Positions 30,089 to 35,812 of a DNA stretch of 35,812 nucleotides are shown here, piece by piece (position 1 is the first letter of the stretch; each line of letters opens with the position of its first letter). Location: assembly GCF_014697075.1 (NCBI RefSeq), contig NZ_JACJRE010000067.1:1-35812 (forward strand), written 5' to 3'. The position numbers were made by a program, and so were the translations under genes. The notes beneath the pieces are model-generated. The model searched no databases. It worked only from the letters and a program-made list of their open reading frames with translations, and was not told the origin of the DNA. The stretch comes from Tolypothrix sp. FACHB-123. GTDB taxonomy: Bacteria; Cyanobacteriota; Cyanobacteriia; Cyanobacteriales; Nostocaceae.

Positions 30089-31366
30089 CTATTCTTCTTG
30101 TTGAATATTTATTGCAGCCTCTGTACCTTGATCTAACTGGTTTCTTCTAACCTTTACTGTGACGTACAATTCAAGATAAACCTTACTGTTCAAGAGTATT
30201 GCGAGTTGTTTTCGAGCGGCATGACCTATCATCTTTAATAAACGACCACTATCACGAGTAAAAATTTGTTTTTGATGAGGATGCTCTACGAAGATTGAAG
30301 CTGAGACTCTGACAATATCAGATTCTGTAGCTACTTGCTCGACAGAAACATCTACTGAATCTATTAAGTCTGGAGTTTCCTCGTGAGTGATCAAGCTGAT
30401 TTGTGTATAGATAGCTACCCCTATAAGAAGAGGATCTTCTATAGAAACATCTGTTAGAAGGTTAAAATACTCAATCGGAAAACCTTCCAATTCTGATAAA
30501 AAGCCTGAATATACTAACTTCTGAAGTCTATTGAATCCTTCTTCTGAACCTTCTAATATCAGCCTAATACTTCCCGCTTCAACCCTTATCAACGTCAGCC
30601 GAGTATCCTTTGACATCTCTCGCAAGTGAGCCAAAATTGCTTCTAATCGCTCTTTACTTGCTTCACTGAGCGTACCACTTAATACAAATTCATATTTAAC
30701 GTACTTCTCTTGAACTGTGGCATTTGATGACCTGGCAGAGTCACTTTCGTTTATATTGCCTGTTTCAAGGGAAGATTTTGGTTGCAAAAAATCAGTCTTC
30801 TGAATCAGTTTTGGAGTAGAGTCTCCTGAAATGCCGTATATGCCAATAGCTCGACATCCTAGCTCATAAGCAAACTTTATTGACTCTCCTGCACCTAATG
30901 CATCATAAAAACCAACAGCAAACTCGATTGCTGCTCGATCCCCAATTGCCTGATTCATACCAATTACATACGGAATATGTTGGGCAATTGCTTCTGCTTG
31001 TACGGCTGAATAACAGGCATTGAGAACAATACACTCAATACAATCAGCAAACAACTCGAAAAGGGCAGCAAGTGCCTTTGGTTCCACTAGATGCACTTCC
31101 CCTTGGACATTTTCAAGAACTAATCCACCATCATCGTTCCCATGTCCACAAAAGTGAACAACTTTTGGTTTGTCACGCAAGAGCGCACGATACATGTCGC
31201 GAGGACGTAGTGCTAGCTCTGCTTTAAGGAGAAATTGGTCACGCCCACTGGATTGTCGCAAGCCTTCCTCGATATCACGTACTTCTTCTTCTAGACGAAG
31301 CTTACTCGTACCTTTTGGGTTAGCTGCTAGTATTAGGATGATCTTTTGGGAGGATTCAACTGCCAT
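30089..31366 (-). CDS. CHAT caspase-like protease fused to an Era-type KH domain
   Basis: The 425-residue protein has three parts. Residues ~1-190 are a CHAT peptidase: ILILAANPKGT, VVHFCGHGNDDGG with His75, and IVLNACYS with Cys118. Residues ~222-300 form a small alpha/beta domain (YEFVLSGTLSEASKERLEA, LTLIRVEAGSIRLILEGS) of a type I think recurs in cyanobacterial conflict proteins. Residues ~305-410 closely follow the type II KH domain at the end of the GTPase Era: ASIFVEHPHQKQIF, SGRLLKMIGHAARKQ, VYLELYVTVKV. The GxxG loop reads RDSG, so its first Gly is replaced. Era's KH binds the 3' end of 16S rRNA; here it could sense RNA. A 12-bp palindrome AAGGTTAACCTT sits two bases before the ATG. 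Confidence 0.85.
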   Translation of the reverse strand: MAVESSQKIILILAANPKGTSKLRLEEEVRDIEEGLRQSSGRDQFLLKAELALRPRDMYRALLRDKPKVVHFCGHGNDDGGLVLENVQGEVHLVEPKALAALFELFADCIECIVLNACYSAVQAEAIAQHIPYVIGMNQAIGDRAAIEFAVGFYDALGAGESIKFAYELGCRAIGIYGISGDSTPKLIQKTDFLQPKSSLETGNINESDSARSSNATVQEKYVKYEFVLSGTLSEASKERLEAILAHLREMSKDTRLTLIRVEAGSIRLILEGSEEGFNRLQKLVYSGFLSELEGFPIEYFNLLTDVSIEDPLLIGVAIYTQISLITHEETPDLIDSVDVSVEQVATESDIVRVSASIFVEHPHQKQIFTRDSGRLLKMIGHAARKQLAILLNSKVYLELYVTVKVRRNQLDQGTEAAINIQQEE

Positions 31367-31367
31367 T

Positions 31368-31379
31368 AAGGTTAACCTT
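31368..31379. promoter_or_regulatory. 12-bp palindrome at the CHAT-KH start
   Basis: AAGGTTAACCTT is a perfect palindrome directly before the ATG (31364-31366). AAGG within it could be the ribosome binding site, so protein binding or stem formation here would block translation. Confidence 0.4.
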
Positions 31380-31520
31380 TGATCATAAGTTACAGGGGTG
31401 TAATTACTTTATCCTTCATTTAAATTGATAATTCTGGCTTATTGGCATAGGCGATAGCGAACCGGAATAGGTGCTGGAGGTAGAGGAATTAGTACAGCAT
31501 CAACTCGTCTTGCCCCGACG

Positions 31521-31645
31521 AACTGGGAGACGCTTCGCTTAGAGCAGGTGGTGTGGGGGACGGGCAATAATTTACTCGTGGAGTAGCCAAGACTCAGCAG
31601 CCCGCCCCCCACACTCCGCTGTCGCCACCCGCTCTACTCCCAGTT
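31521..31645. repeat. GC-rich inverted-repeat element, 125 bp
   Basis: Outer arms AACTGGGAG (31521-31529) / CTCCCAGTT (31637-31645) enclose further matching arms (AGAGC, GGTGG, GTGGGGGACGGGC against GCCCGCCCCCCACAC, CCACC, GCTCT). It is probably a dispersed palindromic repeat or miniature element. Confidence 0.6.
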
Positions 31646-31699
31646 CTTGATCCTGGTCTAACTTACAAAAAGCTCAAAATTATTTAAGGTAACGCATAG

Positions 31700-31736
31700 T
31701 TTTTTAGATTTTCGAGTACATCCAAAATCTAAAAAA
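31700..31736 (-). terminator. AT-rich hairpin after the large operon
   Basis: A perfect 13-bp stem TTTTTTAGATTTT / AAAATCTAAAAAA with an 11-base loop lies about 65 bases beyond the stop of the 31802 gene. Symmetry allows action on either strand. Confidence 0.45.
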
Positions 31737-31801
31737 TCAAAAACTTAAACAGATTCTTGATATAGTTTGATTGATAGTGGAGGCGTTCGCTAAATATTTA
31801 T

Positions 31802-32524
31802 TTAGTAAGAGTGAGATGTATTATTCGGTGTCCATTTGATAAAGATACGCTTAGGCGAACTTACCAAATACAAATGCAAAAATCGTGTTTGCTCTGTCTC
31901 TAACTTATTTTCAATAAAGCGGTAAAGTGTCTCCTTTATATCTGTTTCATCAAATGCAGTCGCATCCTCAAAAATTATCAAAAGCGATGTGTTTGTTTCG
32001 TATTCCTTTTGAAGCTTTCCTTCCAAGGCTTGACCAATCAGATTTATCTGCTTGTCTAGGTAATCTTCCAAACCTCTAACACCTAAGCGAGGTGTTAGAT
32101 GTATGCCTGTATTTTTCGTACCCGTCTTCTCAATATATCCAGATATAGGCGACCAGCCTTCTTTCTGAATCATGAAACGCTTCAGATATTCATCTCCTAG
32201 AGCCAGCGTAATTTCAAGCTTACTTTCGTGAGGAGGAACAAATGCACAGTCAGTTATTAACACATCATAGTTTTGACTTCCAATTACAGGCTGGAGCGTG
32301 ACATCATTTCTGTCACTAAATTGCCAGGACGCAAAGATACTGAGTGGATAAATCTCTTCCATTAACTGCTTACAATAACCTTCTCTCATTCGTATAGCGC
32401 TCTTACCACCCTCTTGTTGAGTTATTTCTTGAATTTTGCGATCAAACCACTCTACAAGTTCTTGAGGTGTACGCCCTACCATTAGTTCTTCCTTTGTCAC
32501 AAAGTCCTTTTTTCTCTGGCTCAT
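31802..32524 (-). CDS. Hypothetical protein, 240 aa, last gene of the large minus operon
   Basis: The protein is soluble and acidic, with no membrane segment. A central segment (NYDVLITDCAFVPP followed by KLEITLALGDEYLKRF) places an Asp and a Glu in strands in a way that recalls PD-(D/E)XK nuclease-like folds, but the key Lys pattern is not convincing, and I make no enzymatic claim. The C-terminal part (LLIIFEDATAFDE, FLHLYLVSSPKRIFIKW) is an alpha/beta pattern. It lies 97 bases after the ATPase gene on the same strand and may be cotranscribed. Confidence 0.65.
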   Translation of the reverse strand: MSQRKKDFVTKEELMVGRTPQELVEWFDRKIQEITQQEGGKSAIRMREGYCKQLMEEIYPLSIFASWQFSDRNDVTLQPVIGSQNYDVLITDCAFVPPHESKLEITLALGDEYLKRFMIQKEGWSPISGYIEKTGTKNTGIHLTPRLGVRGLEDYLDKQINLIGQALEGKLQKEYETNTSLLIIFEDATAFDETDIKETLYRFIENKLETEQTRFLHLYLVSSPKRIFIKWTPNNTSHSY

Positions 32525-32621
32525 TTTAATTATTCCAATTCTCTTTTAACCAAGCACATTATTATCCCTTTTGGCTGATTTGTCCCATCCAGTCCTCGTT
32601 CAGAAAATGTTTCTCTAACAA

Positions 32622-34073
32622 TTAATCATCAAAATCAATTGACTGACCATTAAAATGCTTGTGAATGCTTTCGGGAGTCAACCAACCTGGAATTGTCACC
32701 TTTTTATCTACTTCTGCATCGCCATCAGAATTATTTAACCCATTAACTATTGCCACCTTCAAAGGTGTCTTACCATCAGCAGTTTTGCGGTCAATTTGAA
32801 TAGTACCTCTGCTTCTCCCCTTAGCAGTTCCATCACTGCCACCTACAGCAGTATTAGTAAAGAAATGTGCAATACAGACTAATCTTTCCTCAGCCTTTCT
32901 AGGGTCACTCAGAGACGCTTTAACAAACTTTTTGGCAGGCTCCTTTGTGATATCTGACTCAGAATAGTTCGTAAATTCATCAACTAATAACTGTTGCGGT
33001 TGTTTATCAGGTTGATTATTAATTCTGTCTAGCCAACGCTCGCGAGCATCATCAAAAGCTTGTCCTATATCTGATTCTGTTTGCGCTATCAACTGCGGGC
33101 TTAAATATTTCCATGCGTTTCTAAGATTCTCCCCAGCGTGTGCGTCTATCAGCTGATACAAAGGCATATCAAATAAATATTCTCGGAGCATGACAATTGA
33201 AGCTGCTAAAGTTGATTTACCGCTACCAGCTTCTCCTAGCACCCAAACAGGTTTTTGATTGTCGATAATTTTCCACAGCCAGCCGTCCTCATGATTCTTG
33301 AGTGCTTCAATTAAATCACTGATGAGGCGCTGGTCAGTCAGTTGATGATTGTCACCGTTTGCGATCTCGCCCTTGGTCTTCCCCTCAATCTTGCCGCGTT
33401 CTTGATCTGCTTTCGCTCTGTCCCTTAAATTCTCAGCAATCGTCTTATCCATCACAGAATGATTAACAGCACGAGCTTTCATGAAATCCTCAAGCTGAAT
33501 TCGAGCTTTAGCCCGTTCGTTTTCGGAGTCAGTCAATCCCAGCGCCAAGCGTTCTTCTGTGTCCAGTCCTGACAACCCATCCTTCAGGCGTTCAGTATAA
33601 AGCTGGGTCGAATGCTGCTTAACTTCTCGTTTGTGCTTGTGTTGCTGCCAAATTGCATAGCCACCAGTCTTTTCTAGTTCCCCCAATTCATAATCTTTGC
33701 GCTTGAGGCGTTGCGAACGTACAAGCAAGCAACCCACAATACCCCATAGCCCCATAACTGTAATCGCACCACCCAACAACTGATGAGGGTTATCTGTGGG
33801 TAAATCACGCACCCATTGAATGGCATCACCCTTATAAGGAATCATGCTGCCATATAGCCCATAGCGTTGCCATTCTTCAGCCAGGACAAAACGCGGCTGG
33901 TTGCAAAAACGCTTATCCAGCTTTATTTGACTTTGTACGCCATTAGTTGACTTTGGGCAGAACTGAATCTGTGTCAAATCATAAGGCTGGCGTGTTTGTG
34001 ATGTTGCTAGCCCGATGATTGCGGCTACACCACACATACCAGCCAGGGCTAACTCGACAACACCCTGTTTCAT
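32622..34073 (-). CDS. Membrane-anchored P-loop ATPase, 483 aa
   Basis: Residues ~5-25 (VELALAGMCGVAAIIGLAT) and ~99-118 (LLGGAITVMGLWGIVGCLLV) are membrane segments with a periplasmic loop between. A charged coiled-coil stretch follows (~125-255). The ATPase domain has Walker A GEAGSGKST (280-288) and Walker B QQLLVDEFTNY with Asp365/Glu366, then VCIAHFF as a possible sensor strand. The domain order recalls DNA pumps such as coupling proteins, but no clear family match is seen. It starts four bases after the stop of the 189-aa membrane protein. The plasmid already has a TraD-like protein, so this may be a second DNA- or protein-transport motor. Confidence 0.75.
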   Translation of the reverse strand: MKQGVVELALAGMCGVAAIIGLATSQTRQPYDLTQIQFCPKSTNGVQSQIKLDKRFCNQPRFVLAEEWQRYGLYGSMIPYKGDAIQWVRDLPTDNPHQLLGGAITVMGLWGIVGCLLVRSQRLKRKDYELGELEKTGGYAIWQQHKHKREVKQHSTQLYTERLKDGLSGLDTEERLALGLTDSENERAKARIQLEDFMKARAVNHSVMDKTIAENLRDRAKADQERGKIEGKTKGEIANGDNHQLTDQRLISDLIEALKNHEDGWLWKIIDNQKPVWVLGEAGSGKSTLAASIVMLREYLFDMPLYQLIDAHAGENLRNAWKYLSPQLIAQTESDIGQAFDDARERWLDRINNQPDKQPQQLLVDEFTNYSESDITKEPAKKFVKASLSDPRKAEERLVCIAHFFTNTAVGGSDGTAKGRSRGTIQIDRKTADGKTPLKVAIVNGLNNSDGDAEVDKKVTIPGWLTPESIHKHFNGQSIDFDD

Positions 34074-34077
34074 TGTT

Positions 34078-34647
34078 TCATTCCCGCCCCTTAAAAATTA
34101 TTGCAATAGAACCAATGAACAAAGCCAAGGCGACGGCAATACTTACCCAAGGGTCTGATTGTGGATTCTGTTTTTCAATGGTTTGGATGTCTTGGTTAAT
34201 TTGGGTGACTGTTTCTTTAGTCAAATGCTCAAAATATTGATAGTCTTTGACTGCTAACCAAGTTGTTACACCTGCACAGACTAAGCCAGCAGCAGTTTTA
34301 AAAATATTTTGCATATTATCTACCTCTAGCCCATCACTGTTGTAATTAACTCTCAAGCCTGTCAGCCCAGCCAAAGAACCAACACTGCATATAGAAAACG
34401 AGAGCGAAATTGCTAACCAGAAGTTAACGCCACCGCCAGTTATTAGAAGATATTTAGCGATAAAGAAGCCTGTAGAATTTAGCGACCAGCCAACAAAAAA
34501 ACGAGTCAATTTTTCAGTGGTCTTGATAATATCTTGGCGGTGCTGCTTGCGTGAGGACAGGTGGTCTATCAGGTCTTTTGGTAACGGCGTATCTGGGGCA
34601 ATTTCGCTGACTAATTCTTCTTGTTCCTCATCTATATCGTATGTCAT
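34078..34647 (-). CDS. Multi-pass membrane protein, 189 aa
   Basis: An acidic cytoplasmic N-terminus (DIDEEQEELVSEIAP) is followed by hydrophobic segments at ~48-70, ~74-98, ~115-132 and ~168-184 (VSIAVALALFIGSIAIIF). A helical segment between the last two (YFEHLTKETVTQINQDIQTI) could be a coiled coil. No family is recognised. The stop is four bases before the ATG of the P-loop ATPase, so the two membrane proteins may form one complex. Confidence 0.72.
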   Translation of the reverse strand: MTYDIDEEQEELVSEIAPDTPLPKDLIDHLSSRKQHRQDIIKTTEKLTRFFVGWSLNSTGFFIAKYLLITGGGVNFWLAISLSFSICSVGSLAGLTGLRVNYNSDGLEVDNMQNIFKTAAGLVCAGVTTWLAVKDYQYFEHLTKETVTQINQDIQTIEKQNPQSDPWVSIAVALALFIGSIAIIFKGRE

Positions 34648-34711
34648 GTTTTTATCGGAGTATTTCTTAAACCCGTCAGCACTTATCTCAAGTTACTAAC
34701 GGGTTTAGTTC

Positions 34712-35365
34712 TTAAAAGCCTAATAAGGCTTCTTTGATTTTTTGTACAATTGAGCGCCCAGCATATTGCTTTTTCGGCTTAAAATCATCACGAGCGTTAT
34801 CACCCATTTCTAGGTAATATTTACCTAGTTCTCTATCATGTTGCAGGTCAATTGTTTGTTGTCTAATATCTGTCTGTAATTCTGTCTGTAACATCTTATA
34901 TTCACCATCTACCTGCATCATGTGCTTATCGACCCAGGTTTTTAATCTGATGTGGTCTGTTGCTTGTTGATGACGCAGCGCTTCTTTATCCTGGGATGAA
35001 GCGAAATCAAGCTTCATCTCTTCTAAGATATTTGCTAGATGAGTGTCAGCTAAAATTGCTGATTGCACTGCTCTTTCAATTTTTTCGCCGCTGACACCTG
35101 CTTGTTTGTAGATGTCGCCCAGGACTACATTTAAGTCCTCAGTTCCTTTGATAGCAGCTAGCATTTGCTCTCTTACTTGTGGGGCGAATTCGCTAATCTT
35201 TGCACCATCGTTGCCCATTTGTCCTATAAGTTTGAGGGCTGACTTATCTCCTGTTAACGCTCGCACTACTAAGTTAGTAGATGCGTTGAACTTAGTTTTT
35301 AACTGGCGTTCCAGGTGGCGTGACTTGGAAGTTACCTGATTCTTGAGCTTGATTGAATTTTTCAC
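34712..35365 (-). CDS. Helical, coiled-coil-rich protein, 217 aa (GTG start)
   Basis: The frame starts at GTG 35365 with AGGA eight bases upstream and overlaps the end of the preceding gene by 74 bases, a long overlap; a start further inside is possible. The N-terminus is basic (KNSIKLKNQVTSKSRHLERQ). Most of the chain is amphipathic helix (LRHQQATDHIRLKTWVDKHM, LQTELQTDIRQQTIDLQHDR). The end (KPKKQYAGRSIVQKIKEALLGF) is basic-amphipathic. No known domain is visible. It is probably a structural partner of the neighbouring membrane proteins. Confidence 0.68.
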   Translation of the reverse strand: MKNSIKLKNQVTSKSRHLERQLKTKFNASTNLVVRALTGDKSALKLIGQMGNDGAKISEFAPQVREQMLAAIKGTEDLNVVLGDIYKQAGVSGEKIERAVQSAILADTHLANILEEMKLDFASSQDKEALRHQQATDHIRLKTWVDKHMMQVDGEYKMLQTELQTDIRQQTIDLQHDRELGKYYLEMGDNARDDFKPKKQYAGRSIVQKIKEALLGF

Positions 35366-35627
35366 AGCGATATTCCTTTTCTGAGGTAAGAATTTGATTG
35401 CAGTGATACTCCATTCGCCTTACATATTGCTCAATAGATGATTTGCGTTGTCGATATTGCTGATATTGTTGATGCTCTTTGATTGGCAGATACACCCAGT
35501 TATGTAAGGGGAAAATCACAGCAGCCAGCGCAATCAAACTAACAGCTATTTTTGAGAAGTCACTCATCTTACTTGAGCGAATTATTAAACACTCAAGCAG
35601 TGTCAATTCATCGCTATTGAGCTGCAT
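35292..35627 (-). CDS. Small membrane-anchored protein, 111 aa
   Basis: The frame starts at ATG 35627 inside the end of the junction-spanning gene (14-base overlap). One hydrophobic segment lies at ~24-44 (SKIAVSLIALAAVIFPLHNW), then a Gln/Arg/Tyr-rich stretch (IKEHQQYQQYRQRKSSIEQY) and two Cys residues (YHCNQI, YRCEKF) that could form a disulphide outside the membrane. No family is recognised. Overlaps on both sides indicate tight operon packing. Confidence 0.7.
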   Translation of the reverse strand: MQLNSDELTLLECLIIRSSKMSDFSKIAVSLIALAAVIFPLHNWVYLPIKEHQQYQQYRQRKSSIEQYVRRMEYHCNQILTSEKEYRCEKFNQAQESGNFQVTPPGTPVKN

Positions 35628-35812
35628 TGAGTCTGGCGAGGATTGAGAATTGGGTACTTTTAATGTTTTGGCGGATACCTCCCATATCCGCTTTGATGTC
35701 TCCTGAGAAGCTGTTAACTTTTTGGTTCAATCTAGATGCTCTAGTGTTTACGTGTTGTCTCAAGTCTTGGGCGTTAGCTTCAAATGATTGCTCGATGGCA
35801 TCAAATTTATGA
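35614..35812 (-). CDS. Hypothetical protein, C-terminal part of the gene split by the window ends
   Basis: This is the continuation of the frame at 1-509 across the circle. From 35767 it reads Q-DLRQHVNTRASRLNQKVNS and ends LARLNAAQ at TAG 35614-35616. The helical, Gln/Asn/Arg-rich C-terminus continues the coiled-coil character of the first part. Confidence 0.85.
   Translation of the reverse strand, partial: HKFDAIEQSFEANAQDLRQHVNTRASRLNQKVNSFSGDIKADMGGIRQNIKSTQFSILARLNAAQ
35768..35812. repeat. Terminal overlap, right copy (circular plasmid junction)
   Basis: This is identical to bases 1-45. Confidence 0.93.

Larger units (their letters stand above)
31367..31801. other. Non-coding region with two inverted-repeat elements
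   Basis: This 435-base gap holds the 12-bp palindrome AAGGTTAACCTT (31368-31379), a GC-rich inverted-repeat element (31521-31645) and an AT hairpin (31700-31736). It separates the CHAT-KH gene from the end of the large minus-strand operon. No gene is seen. Confidence 0.6.

Noticed and set aside
31802-32524. PD-(D/E)XK nuclease
   Set aside because: The Asp...Glu spacing is suggestive, but the conserved Lys and core topology cannot be confirmed by eye.
1-35812. tRNA or rRNA genes
   Set aside because: No tRNA cloverleaf or conserved rRNA segment was noticed on either strand.

Overview
The window looks like one complete circular plasmid of a filamentous (Nostocales-type) cyanobacterium. Its first 45 bases recur exactly as its last 45 bases, and a reading frame cut by the ends (minus strand, 509 down to 1, then 35767 down to 35614) becomes one intact 220-residue protein when they are joined, giving a circle of about 35,767 bp. 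Cyanobacterial origin is suggested by HIP1 octamers (GCGATCGC, e.g. near 2753, 15761, 27521, 27972, 28130, 29573) and by protein families typical of cyanobacteria (DUF1822, CHAT proteins, a TRADD-N-associated two-helix membrane domain, NACHT proteins with a multi-pass tail).

Layout. (1) 1-1962 and 31802-35812: a long minus-strand operon running across the artificial ends. It encodes small unknown proteins, coiled-coil and membrane proteins and a membrane-anchored P-loop ATPase. (2) 2279-5566: an XRE-type repressor, a 35-residue peptide gene, a strongly structured leader and a 909-residue primase-helicase that is probably the replication protein. (3) 5560-9162: a transposon-like element with 36-bp terminal inverted repeats and a 5-bp target duplication, inserted in the last codons of the primase gene. 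It carries a tyrosine recombinase remnant and a two-gene NACHT module. (4) 9448-12328: a pentapeptide-repeat membrane protein related in its tail to the NACHT partner protein, then a non-coding block with repeats resembling transposon ends. (5) 12329-18615: a mobilization region with three minus-strand accessory genes, a probable oriT, MobC, a MOB-P-like relaxase, a TraD/VirD4-type coupling protein and a small TPR-like protein. No VirB-type secretion genes were seen, so the plasmid is probably mobilizable rather than self-transmissible. (6) 18630-25693: accessory genes, namely a 2-oxoglutarate oxygenase between 34-bp direct repeats, a two-helix membrane protein, a CHAT protease fused through a membrane helix to a PstS-like binding domain, a PIN-DUF1822 protein with its XRE partner, and a TRADD-associated membrane protein. 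(7) 25694-28900: repeat-rich DNA around a ParA/ribbon-helix-helix partition module with its operators, a MITE and an iteron-like cluster. (8) 28922-31366: a tyrosine recombinase with a fragment of a second copy, and a CHAT protease fused to an Era-type KH domain.

How the parts fit. The backbone is replication (primase-helicase), partition (ParA/RHH), mobilization (oriT, MobC, relaxase, coupling protein) and site-specific recombination. The cargo is unusually rich in families of predicted conflict or programmed-cell-death systems: one NACHT NTPase, two CHAT proteases with very different sensor-like domains, PIN-DUF1822, a TRADD-associated membrane domain and proteins with a QIGGxAGRD-like motif. 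The best candidates for undescribed biology are the CHAT-KH(Era) protein (30089-31366), the CHAT-TM-PstS protein with its HTH/PIN-DUF1822 neighbours (20990-24845), and the transposon-borne NACHT pair (5560-9162). All functions are inferred from sequence by eye; no database search was run.
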